Origin: Guyanagaster necrorhizus
Taxonomy: Eukaryota; Basidiomycota; Agaricomycetes; Agaricales; Physalacriaceae
Direction of reading: 5' to 3'
Assembly: GCF_019112545.1 (NCBI RefSeq)
Contig: NW_025064930.1
Location: 210,032-274,031, forward strand
Length of the DNA: 64,000 nucleotides
Position numbers and translations under genes: made by a program. Positions 45,480-56,012 of this stretch are shown one piece after another. Position 1 is the first letter of the stretch, and every line of letters starts with the position of its first letter. Under the pieces are notes generated by a model. The model saw nothing but the letters and a program-made list of their open reading frames with translations. It was not told the DNA's origin and ran no database searches.

Positions 45480-47512
45480 ATGTATGCCGATATCAGGTCT
45501 TTGACCAGAGAGCTCGCTACCGTCATCAAACGTGGATCCGAACGTGTTCGCACACGATCGTTGTTGGTTTCTGGTAAGTTGTCCTGTACTCAAAGTAGCC
45601 TCGAGTGTTCATCATGGCCATGTTAGCTGACCGCGACTCGATACTTTTGCAAGTCTGTGACTGGGCTATCACTGGTGGACAGGACGCGTCGGTCCAGGAG
45701 GACGTTACGGTGAGTTAGTTGGTCATGTCAGTAGTCGCTGGGTGTCTTTGCTCAACTCTTGTCTGTTAGAACGACACGGAGGTGGTGGAAGTTCCATACG
45801 TTTGCTCCGAAGACGATGGCGAGTCTGAATCTGATTCACAGACGACTTTCGACGTATGTTGGATTGCACCTTGCAGCATGTTTCTTGGGCTGAAAACGAT
45901 GTTTTTTTTTTTTTTTTAGTCCCTTGAGAGCGACGACAGATCCACCCTGTACAACAGCTCTTTCGACCAATCGGGAAGGACATCCCCCGATGCCAAGCAC
46001 AGTTTCTTTGACCACAGCCATGGTTCTGTAACCGCCACTCTCCCACGATCTCCTGTTGTTGCACAGCGCGAACGACGAACCCACACCCACACCCACACCT
46101 TCGATCTGAAAGCAGCTGCAGAGCTCGAAGAGCAGGTTGATATTCTCCATCACCAGAATGGTCAGCTAGAAGAAGAGGTTCAACACGCGTTGGAGCAGAG
46201 TCGAAACGAATATTTGGTCCATTTGCGGGTGGAGCGTGCTAATTGGAAGGGCCGGTTTGATATCCTGAAGGAGGCCGCGAACGAGATCGAGCTGAAACTG
46301 CACAGCTCCGAGGCTGCGCGTCTTCGTCTGGAGCAGAGGCTGTTGGACGCCGCCAGGGAAAGGGAGATGTTGCAGGCACAGCTTGAGGAAGAGCAGTCGG
46401 AACAATCCCGGCTGAAGCGTCGTCTTGCCGATACCCACACTCAGTTACGGCGGAGATGTTCTGAAATGGAGGACCTGGTGGTTCGGATCAATGCTGCCGC
46501 CGAAGAGACATCCTCCCGTGTGGCAGCGGAACGAGATAGTGCGCTAGCGGCGAACGTGATCGCGCGTCATGCGATCTCCGTTTTGGAGAAGGAGAAGGCG
46601 GAGGGTAAAGCTTTGGCTCTGGATATTTGGGATGAGTATGAGCGTGTTCGGTCCGCGGAAACGAGCGCTCGGGTGAGGGAGCAGGAAAGGGACGATGCTC
46701 TGGCGTTAGTTTCCGATCTTCAGGGCCAGGTTTCCGATTTGAACGAGCAGCTTCAAGCTGCTCATGGGAAATGCGAAGTGCTGGAACAAGAGGTACTTCA
46801 GCTACGGCACGAAGCCACTCGACAGGAGAGGGAAGCAGAGGAGGAGGAGGAGACGAGACGGATGGAGGCTCAACGTCAGGTGGAACTGGAAGCGTCGAGG
46901 AAGAGGATGCAGCAGATGCTGGAGGAAGAAACACAGCGGAAGCAGCAGGCTGCTGAGGAAGAAAGGCAGAAGAAGGCAGCGGAGGAACGCGCTATCCAGA
47001 ACGAACGGGAGGAACGAGAGCGTCGAGAGCGAGAACGGAGAACAAGATGGCGCGAGGCGACGACGGCAGAAGAAGAACGATGCCGTAGACGAGACGAGGA
47101 GAATTGGAACCTCTCGCTCGGTCAACTGTGGTCCTACCAGAAGGCGATAAATCGGTTTTTATTCGTCTTGAAAGAATTCGAGACGACCCAATTCTCCGAG
47201 TCTAAACCCCTGACGCCCTCGGGAGTGCCTTGGCCTGTTTTGATCGGTCCGAACCGATTTTATGTGGGTATGTTGGAGGATTGGACGCTGGCCGACAAGT
47301 TCTTTGAGCGTGCGAGGAGATCTCTTCCTTTTGATGCGTACAGGGATCTTATTTCTAGGACTCGGCAGACGTTCCATCCAGACCGGTGGAGATCGAGGAA
47401 CTTGTTGAATACGGTGATGGACGATTCTCTTCGTGCTGTTATTGAGGACGCCGGTAATAAGGTTTCGCAGGCCGTTAACCGTAAATATCAGGATCTCTTG
47501 GATATGTCCTAG
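45480..47512 (+). CDS. Long coiled-coil protein with C-terminal HPD (J-domain-like) module, paralog A
   Basis: Exons 45480..45573, 45627..45709, 45770..45853 and 45920..47512 give 617 aa. After a short N-terminal region and an acidic Ser-rich linker, residues from about 140 to 450 are almost uninterrupted heptad coiled coil (Glu/Arg/Gln rich). The C-terminal about 150 residues form a globular module: ETTQFSESKPLTPSGVPWPV, then a helix and FHPDRWRSRNLL, then VSQAVNRKYQDLL. The HPD followed by a basic helix and a final helix resembles the J-domain-like end of NFKBIL1-type proteins, so an Hsp70-linked or scaffold role is conceivable. The family name is unknown to me. A paralog lies inverted at 53289..55065. 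The T-rich tract of intron 3 (17 T) marks its acceptor. Confidence 0.72.
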
Positions 47513-47975
47513 ACCTCTCTTCGTTACAAGCTTTGGTTATCAGGCTAGATATGACCCTTTAATTGTTATCATGCATCTCCTACTAAACATATGTACTTTT
47601 TTACATTTACACATACCCACGACACGATATGATTATGATTTTTTACTGGCTTGCATGATTAAACTTTTTTCAGTCACGCGATTCGAGGGCCGGATGGTCG
47701 GCCCGGTAGCGTCACAAATCTGGACTGCAACCGTCACGGCCACTTGCATTGAAAGTCCATGTATACGTCGTAAAATCGGTGTACGAGACCAATGCCAGTA
47801 AGCGCTACTTTATCTATTGGTGTCTCCTTTTCCTAAATATTTTCCTAGTTGACAGAGACCCGTCTTTCATATTTTGCGACTTCCATGTAACTTTACTGTG
47901 AGCAGAATTTACGACATCTCATTACAGTTACTAAGGAAACATTTATAGCCTGTCCAAAAGCAACATTCTGGAAGG
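47513..47975. other. Short intergenic region between co-directional genes
   Basis: The 3' flank of paralog A and the promoter side of NPR3. No separate element is recognised. Confidence 0.4.
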
Positions 47976-50297
47976 ATGGCAGATACACTGCTTGCCATTT
48001 TGCTCGTGACGACCTCCGCAAAAGAGGCGAATCTCGTGTATCAGTGGCCCGCAAATCCTGAGTCTCTTCCAAGATTGAGCCGTCCATATCCAGAGAATAC
48101 TTCGGACCTTCGACTCCGTGCGCAAATCAACGAGTCCGAATATGCATGGAAACGTACCCAATCCGTGCGCGACAGGTCGACTTCCTTGACCCGTTCATCA
48201 TCTCATCCTCCTTCGGGAAGGAACTCGCCAACCCAAGATCTAGATTCTACATCCGCCAAGGATGAATACAACGCCCTCTTCGGATACTCGTCATCCTTCC
48301 TAGCGGGCCTTCTATGCCCCCAGAGGTCCATGTGCCACCAGAAATGCGAATTGCTTGTCGACGATCTCGCTTTTGTCGGGCACCCTGTCTGCGATGACGC
48401 GGATGGTGAATGGCACTTCAAACCCGAGAGCCCCGCTAGAGGGAGGGAGGAACGAAGTCCAGGGTCCGATGTTGAGACAAGCCCAGTTTTACAGCAAAAG
48501 GCGCCATCCAAGTCAACCTGGCTCCAGACCTTCAATTTTGTAATTGTCCTCGACCTACCGCATCCTTCGTCCTCTACGTCGGGAAACTATCTGAAGTACA
48601 TAGAGATTGTGTACGAACAGATCGTTTTCACGATGACTGCCGTCCTTTTTCAAGAACAAGTCCTACACAATTTCGTCGAGGAAGAATGTGACAAACTGGG
48701 TTCGCTCAAGGATAGCTGCATGGCAAAAGGTTAGTTTCCTCTCGTTCCTGTCTGCCAGCGTCTAAAATTACAGATATTAGGAGAACCATTCTCAAACTTT
48801 ATGACCCAGGCTTTGGAAGTTTCATCTATAGCGCCGGCCATGAAAACGCTTTACGAAGCTGTCAAATTGTCTTCGATGGCCTACGTCGCGATCAATAATA
48901 TTCCTCTGGAGCTGCAGCTTCCGCCATTCCTGGATCGAATCCTCTATACTGAAGACGACGATCTCCATCAGCCCGAGGACGAAGAATGGCAGAGTTGGGG
49001 ACCTGAAATGGCTTTTGGCTGGAAACTTCCGGCGTTGGCGCCTTGGAAAAGTTTGCTGTTGTTGGATGACTCCCTGAACCTCAGAACACCTCACATCGAC
49101 GGCAACGATCACAACTTGATTGAAGGCCTTGTAAGATTTATGGAGATCGCTTCGATTACACTTTCGTGAGTTTTCAACTTTCATTGATAGATACGCTTTT
49201 TCATGCTAACGGTCATATAAAGACTTGCCGACATGGGTACTCTGTTAGACTGGGACCTGGAGACGCAGTTGTTCCCGACCGTTCGCTGGCTCGTCCAGCA
49301 TCGGCGAGCGAAGGTTGTCGACATTGTACACACCGGATTGAAGACTTTGTTCATTCTTCCCCCGAAACTCCCGGCACCGTACGTGATGCCAATGTCTTTC
49401 CGAGAACGTGTCTGACATGGTTTGATGCAGTATATCGCAACTGTCGGAGGAATTCGAGAGAGAGTTTGCCCAACAGCCAGTTTCTTCTCTTCCCGAAATA
49501 CTCTCTGCGATATCGACCTCATCTGGTACCCAATTCTTCGACGTCGTTGTCCAGTCCAAGGCCCTCATACCGTCGTATCAAAGCGTGATCTCATGGATGC
49601 TCCAACGCGACCTGCTCGTCACTCTCCACCTCCGCGTACGCATAGTCGCCACCAAGGAGCTCAAATTACGCGTCAAGCATCGCATTGAGAACGCCCGGGC
49701 GAAGAAGGCCAACAGAAGCCTGAGCAAGCTCTCCCAGGAAGCCGACACGGACTCCTCGTCTCCTATTGCACCGGGGATGATGTGGCTCTCTTTATCGCCA
49801 AAGGCTGCGCACGCGTATTCACGACGCCGTCTATCTCCTGAATCTGAGAGGGGCCAAGTGGAAGCTGACGACCCAGAGGAACTCGAGGAGGAGCAGGAGC
49901 AGGAGTGGGATTCTGGATGGGACGCGAATGACGATGATTTGACGTCGTCCATAATCAAGGACCCCAGTCGTGCGACGCCTCTGCAGCGACAGTGGCTCTC
50001 AGCTATGTCGGAGGGCAAGGACGCGCACATCGCTAAGCGATTTGATCAGTAGGTTCATTTGCCCGAGTCAAAAAAAAAAAAAAAAAAGGTGGCCATCGTG
50101 CTGACGTTTGTTCCAGCATCAATCAGTATTTTGACGGGAAGCGTACGGACGATGAGATCTTGTATCGCGCTGAAATATCGCGCAAGCAGCTTCGTCAACT
50201 GCTCCACCATTACGACGAATATGTGAGTTTCCATGTTTGGCGAACAGCCGAAGACTGACTACCTACCCAGCTTCAAACTTTCTTACACCCATCATAA
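47976..50297 (+). CDS. NPR3: Nitrogen permease regulator 3 (GATOR1/SEACIT subunit)
   Basis: Six exons (47976..48729, 48781..49165, 49223..49378, 49431..50048, 50117..50222, 50271..50297) give 681 aa. The conserved N-terminal longin-like block is clear: MADTLLAILLVTTSAKEANL and VYQWP. It is followed by FNFVIVLDLPHPSSS and YLKYIEIVYEQIVFTMTAVL. The middle has SNFMTQALEVSSIAPAMKTL and the C-terminus INQYFDGKRTDDEILYRAE with QLRQLLHHYDEYLQTFLHP. Npr3 with Npr2 and Iml1 forms the SEACIT/GATOR1 GAP complex, which turns off Rag/Gtr GTPases and so restrains TORC1 during nitrogen or amino-acid starvation at the vacuole. The last exon of only 8 codons matches the family's usual C-terminus. The Ser-rich insert in exon 1 is a typical variable loop. 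Confidence 0.92.
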
Positions 50298-50446
50298 TAT
50301 CGCCAGGATTATATATCGACAGTATCAATGTCTTTTATATCTGTACACGAATTATGAACATGCAGCAGTTACCTCCCTATACACATTATACAACAATCAA
50401 GCGTCTGGCCAATAATGATGGAAAAAAAAAAACTGTCAAGAAAATC

Positions 50447-52940
50447 TCAAGCCAACCATCCACGACAATTTGACGCTCCACACATGCACCGATTCCTTCC
50501 CTTGCGCTTCTTGACAGCTCTCGACGGGCAATAGTCAAACGTGAACTCGGTGCCGGCGAGTATTTTCTTCTTCGCCACAAAGGCAACATAAGGTGTCCTC
50601 ATCTGCAGAAACAGCGTGAATTATCAACACCACGAAGGGCAGAGCTGATGAATAATACCTCAAAGATGGTGTCATAAACGACTTGATATATCTGCAGCGT
50701 CGGATCACAGGAATGACTGGGGAACATGTTTGTCCGTCCGTGTCTGGTCCCAGGGTGCATGAACACTCACTTCAAGAACCGCGTCCAGTTTCCTTTCGCC
50801 ATCGGGTGTCAGCCAGCCCAAACTCGAAAGATAAGAGAGGAAACGTATCTCACCATACAATGTTGAATCAACGCTGTAAGTCCCTTCCTCAGGCTCGCTC
50901 CCGTCTTCTGTGAAATCCAACGCAAAGGTAAATGACTGGTCCGATGACTTGTTGGCTACGGTCCGAGGCCTGTAGGATACCATTAGTACACGAGCAAGCA
51001 ACGGCGCATGTACATACACTAACAACCTGCATCACAGTGAATACACAGCAGCAAGAGTCGAGATGGCGACCTACCCTGTATACAGCCCAATAACCCTCCC
51101 CCGCTCCACATCAGCTGACGAGCGAACACCCCAGCCATACCTTTCTGTCTTGAACACCTCGATAGGGACTTGACGAGGACGCTGGGCTGTGCGGTTTATA
51201 CAGCTTACATCACAGCGGCAGAACTGGAAGCATATGAGGTTAGGTGTCTCAGCCGAATAGAGCTTTTGCTAACCCTGTTGCACTCGATAACAGCGACATG
51301 ACTTTCCACGTTGAAGGTGAATAAACCCTGTGAGACGCTCAGTAAAAGAGGGGTAGCCAGAAAAGAGCATATTTCCCACCCTGGAGGAATAAGCGAACAC
51401 TTGAACCTCTTCCCCGTTTTGCTTGACCCTCCTGACTTCGGAATCAGCCTGGCAACCGCACGCAGATGGGTGGGTGCACGTTCTGCAGATGCAGACGGTG
51501 AGCAGTGCGTCGTCGACGTCGGGGATGCCCGCACCACTGAGAAAATGGTTGATACATCACTGGAAGAAGAAGAATGGTTACATACCGAACGTATTCCCTT
51601 TCCAGATACGTGAAATCCATGGCCAGCTCGGGCGTTTCTTCGTCGTCGACTTGATTAACGAACGTGATGGAAGCTGCTCCTGCTTTCGCTGCTTCGAGGG
51701 TCCAATGTCGTTGCAGAATTTCGCGCTGTGAAAGCCTTGATAAGAATTGTGTTAAGCTACTCAACAAGAAGGGATTTATGTGAACTTGCCTTTGTGGTAG
51801 CTTCTCAAGACGTTTCCTAGGCCGCGACGAGGATGCTTCTGAGGCTGTCAACGATCGCTTTCGCTTGCTATCAAACACCGTGAATAGGGTTTGCGAGGCC
51901 GGAGTCTGTGTAGCCAAAGGTCGCGCAATTGAGACGAGTTGAGCAGGTCCGGCGCTGGTGACGACCTCGAAAGAATGAGAGGCTCCGATCATTCTTGCCT
52001 GGGAAGTACGTATCGATGCAGAAGAGAGTTCTCGGATGTTAAGAGAGCCGTCTCGCCTTGTGGACCTATGTGGGAGTAACCGAGTGGCCCCGTCTTCGCC
52101 AGCGGACGCTGAAGACGTCGAAAGCATCCTGTAGTCACTCCATGGTGCTTCCCTCTCTTTCCCCTTCCTCTTGGATGACGACGATATAGTCGACGCGGAT
52201 GGCGAGTGTGCTCTTTCCCCTGAGCCTGGAAGTCTGTGTCTGGACAGCGCCGGGTTGTTGGCTGTCCTATTCCTCAGCCTAGACGAAGGGGGAGGTGTTG
52301 ACGGAGGGTCTGGTTCAGTGTCCAGAGACCCAGAGACGTCGGAGTCCTCGCCGTCCGTGTTTTCAGGTGAAGAGTGCTTTTGTAGCGGAATGTTTTTATC
52401 AAAAAGTAGCGCCGCCAATTTCTCTGAAATCGGAATGGGTTCATCTTTTGTTAATGCGATTTTCTCCTCATATGCCTGCGCCCGCAAACGCCTCCGGGTA
52501 TTCATGATATCCGTAGAAGACCAGATCTGAATATCTCGAGACTCCTGAGCCATCCTTTGTCGCTTTTGTTGCTGTCGTGCACTGTATGATTTCAGATACG
52601 GGAGAGGTATGTCTTTCTCGGTATACGTGTTACTTGTTCCATCTTCTCGCTTCCATGTATCTCCGCGAATCTGTGCTTCATGAGCATAGTATGAATGAAA
52701 GAGAACCGTAATACGATTCACCTCTTTCCTGTTCAAAACAGATTAGTATAATGTACATAAAGGAAAGATGAAAACCACGCACCTATCCTCACCGTCGTAC
52801 CCCACGTGAGGCCAGTTGCCGTGCTCATCTGCGCCTTCAGCACCATCGAAATTTTCTTCTGGAGTCTGAGAACGCGACCAGAGATACAAGGGGTCGTTGT
52901 CAGTGTTGCTATCTTCCTCATATTTAGAAGGAGTAGTCAT
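50447..52940 (-). CDS. SUV39/Clr4-type histone H3K9 methyltransferase (pre-SET, SET, post-SET)
   Basis: Eleven minus-strand exons (52940..52783, 52728..51790, 51735..51586, 51536..51380, 51327..51274, 51223..51075, 51026..51018, 50969..50854, 50792..50771, 50716..50659, 50602..50447) give 655 aa with all phases closing. A pre-SET cysteine cluster (C431, C433, C436, C442, C444, then FCRCDVSCINR) precedes the SET start VFKTERYGWGVRS and GLYTG. The catalytic NHSC motif is at 585-588, TFDY follows, and a post-SET C643xC645xxxxC650 ends in CRGWLA. This set is diagnostic of H3K9 methyltransferases (Clr4/DIM-5), which nucleate heterochromatin. The N-terminal region with WKREDGTSNTY may be a degenerate chromodomain. 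Intron 2 has a perfect GC-AG donor (AG|GCAAGT), and exon 7 is only 9 nt. Confidence 0.88.
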
Positions 52941-53288
52941 GGTGGGAGTCACAGTCAACCTAGTCCCCTTAGGCAGATGAAGCCAAGACAGACCGGAACC
53001 CTAACCCTAGCTCGAGTCAAGGTGCAACGAATGAAAAAGTAAACGTCACTGTCACGAGCACAAACGACACCCAAGGCCGACGAAATGGAAATAGCTAAGA
53101 GAAAAACGTGAAGATGGTCAGTTTTACCGCGTTGTTTGGGGCATTCTGTTTACCAAAAGTAATTTATAAATATCTGGGCATACCGGTGTAGATAGTAAGC
53201 ATTTACAGTGGCTTGGACAAATACTACTAGTACATGATTGAAAACGAAATACGCTCGTTGGCGGAGATGAGACTAAAAGATGCAGAAC
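52941..53288. other. 5' flank of the methyltransferase gene and 3' flank of paralog B
   Basis: Both neighbours are on the minus strand, so this interval contains the terminator side of neither a plus-strand gene nor an RNA gene that I can see. A missed terminal exon of paralog B could lie here. Confidence 0.4.
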
Positions 53289-55065
53289 TTACAAGGCGTT
53301 AACTGCTTGAGATACCTTGTTTCCAGCTGCTTCCAGCGAAGAACGGACCGAATCATCCATCACAGACTTCAACAGATTCCTCGACTTCCATCGGTCGGGG
53401 TGGAACATCTGTCTTGCCCTCATTACCACCTTCTTATACAAGTGCCTCTCCAGATGGCGCCTTATAACTTTGAAGAAGCCATCCACAGCCTGCCAGTCAT
53501 CAAGATCCGTCACCTTGAATTTCCGAGGATTAACCAGCACAGGCCAAGGTATACCGGCAGATGTCAACGGCTTCGATTCAGAGTATTGAGTCGTCTCGAA
53601 CTCGTCCATCAGGAGGAGAAAACGTTCGACTGCCTGGGAATCCGTCCAGCTTTCGAGGTTCCACTTTTCCTTATCCCTCCTCTGGCATCGCCGCTTCTCA
53701 GCCTTTGTAGCCTCGTGCCACTTCTGCCGCTGCAACCTCTGCTTTTCTTCATACTCAGCCTGAGCTCGTTCTCGCTCTAGACGAGCCTGCTCTTCCATCA
53801 TCGTCCTGAGTCGTTCCTTCTGTCGCTTCTCGTCCTCCATCTTGCGCATGGACTCAGCCCGCCGCTTCTGTTCCATCTCTCGTTCTTTCTGCTCCTTCTC
53901 CTCTCTCTGCACTCGAGCATCTTCCCATAGAAGCTTATCCCTCTCGAGCTCCAGTATCTTGCATCGTGAATTGACGACACATAGTTGTCTTTGTAGACCG
54001 ACGACCTCTTGTGCGTGTCTGGCAGTAGCCGCCCGAACCGTACGGTTAGCCTGTGCGATCTCCCGCTCCCTGTCCTCCCAGTCGCGGCACAACACTTTCA
54101 CCTGCTCCTTGGTGCTTTGCAGCGCATCATGAGAATCCAGTAATTGTGATCGTTCCTGCTCGAGCTGTTGCTGGCAAAGTTTCATCGTCTCAACCTCCAA
54201 GCCTAGCTCCACCAGCTTCTGCTCAAGCCCATGCTTCTCGTCGCAAACTGCCTGCAGGGCTGTAGCAAGATGTTTGTCGGGGTTCTGTTTCAGATTGGAT
54301 ATCTGCAGTCGCTGACTTTGCAACTCCAGTTCGGCGGCGTCATTCTGACGCTGAAGCTCGATGACTTTCTCCTTCAGGACTCGAACATGATCGACATTGC
54401 GTTTGTCCGATTGCTCGCGTTCTTCCTTCAATAGTTGCCGAACGGCGATGAAGTCCGCAACGGATGGAGTTGGTGGCTTATCGGCAAACTGATCAGCATG
54501 GCTCGACTGTTCGCGATCAACCTAGGATCTTTGTCAAGGAGATGCGGTAAACAAATCTCATTACAACCTACATCGGTGAGTCTGCATTCATTCTTCTCTT
54601 TGAAGTCTGGATCTCGACCCTGTTTCGCTATCCTTTCATTATCACCATTGGGAGGAATGATATCTATTCCAGACTGTTCCTAAGAGGAAACGGGTCAGAT
54701 ATCGACCTGAATGACGATGCAAATCAGATATCACCTCAGCTGCTGCTTGAGACGTTTCGTCTAGTCGCTCTGGCGGACTGGCAGAGAAAGACAGAGTGAC
54801 GTCGGATGTCCCTGAAACAGAGCAGATGACGCCGGATTTCATAGCTCTTCTGGCTAGATAATTCTCTTGTCAGAGCAATCTACCAGAGGACGATGTAAAT
54901 CTAACCAAGTAGTATCGAGGGAAACTTGATGACAGCGCATCGTGATTCTTCATCGAACACAATGGTCGCTAACTGCAGAGCAGATCTGAGATGCTCTGCA
55001 GTGATAGCAGCAGGAAGATCGTGGAGATATAGTACAGGTTCCTTCAGATGGGCGCCGGAGGACAT
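53289..55065 (-). CDS. Coiled-coil HPD protein, paralog B, with RRM-like N-terminus
   Basis: Exons 55065..54906, 54853..54735, 54679..54572 and 54521..53289 give 539 aa. The first about 65 residues look like an RRM-type fold: VLYLHDLPAAITAEHLRSAL, then CAVIKFPSILLARRAMKSG. This has the beta-alpha-beta-beta-alpha order and a hydrophobic beta-3-like strand. A linker and a long coiled coil (about 150-400) follow, then the same globular module as paralog A: ETTQYSESKPLTSAGIPWPV, DWQAVDGFF, FHPDRWKSRNLL, VSQAVN. Over that module the two proteins share roughly half their residues by eye. The frame stops right after VSQAVNAL, where GCCTT|GTAAGT forms a perfect donor, so a short final exon may be missing. 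The function is unknown. Confidence 0.7.
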
Positions 55066-56012
55066 CGTCGACGTCTTGAGGATTATGGGCTCACGCAAGG
55101 GGGATATGCGCCTGGGAAGTGCCCTATATTATGACATCGGCCACGATGGACCCCTCGAGGCATTGAGGCATCGCCAGGTGACCTTGAGCGCTTAATAGAA
55201 CATTGAGGTTGGGGTTCAAAGGGTATTTCCGTGGTATTGGATTGGATGAGAATAGGAACCGAAATGGTTGTGTCTGTTCCTAAAGTGTCCCACCATGACC
55301 GGAATCAAGCTCATACTACTCATCTCATCTATTACTGCTCTCAGCGAGTGCTCAGACGCGATGGAAAGGGTGCATTTTGATAGAATCGGCTTGCTTGAAC
55401 CTTATAGCCCTGTAAGCAGGTCAGCGTACAGTATCCTTGGGAGGCTACTTACCACTTACCATCAGGTAATGCTCTCGTTCTCTCTGCATATACACAACCT
55501 GAAAAACGTTGCTTGGATAGGCGATCCTGCCTGCAATGTTACGTAGCACAGAATTGAAGCAAGAGAGCCTGGTACGGAGTCCACTCTATAGAATCGCCTT
55601 CTAATAAGAAATAATTGCCATAAAAGCGATACAGGCGTACAACTCACAAATCAATTTCACTGGGCCACTGGCGGCTGGTGACTGGTCCAGGTCCTTGGAC
55701 CGTGCATGTCAACAAAAAGAACAAATGTAAGCGTTTTTAACGATGCTGTTGGCGGGTTCTGTGCTGCGCACCATGAAGAATGGAAGAGACCGTGATCGTT
55801 CCAATGCAAGATGCCCTGCGCGATGATGGCGCCTCTTCTTCCTTTACCACTATCACCACTGTCCTTCCCCTATGGATCCACCAGTTTGCATCTTTACAAC
55901 TGGCCTTTCGTGTCGTCATGTAATGCCTGGCGAAAGCAACGATCGTAATGGGAGCATGACAGCTGACCGCGACTTAGAAGACGGGTATAAAAGGGTGCTG
56001 GCAGTTGGCTAT
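55066..56012. other. Intergenic, promoter side of the GH31 relic
   Basis: A TATA-like box (TATAAAA, 55985-55991) precedes the GH31-derived region. Other frames here have no recognised family. Confidence 0.4.

Noticed and set aside
45901..45917. 17-T run considered as a terminator-like element
   Set aside because: It is the pyrimidine tract of intron 3 of the coiled-coil paralog A, immediately before its AG acceptor.
52171..52530. 119-codon plus-strand frame opposite the methyltransferase
   Set aside because: It is antisense to exon 2 of the H3K9 methyltransferase, has no splice partners and has no family resemblance.
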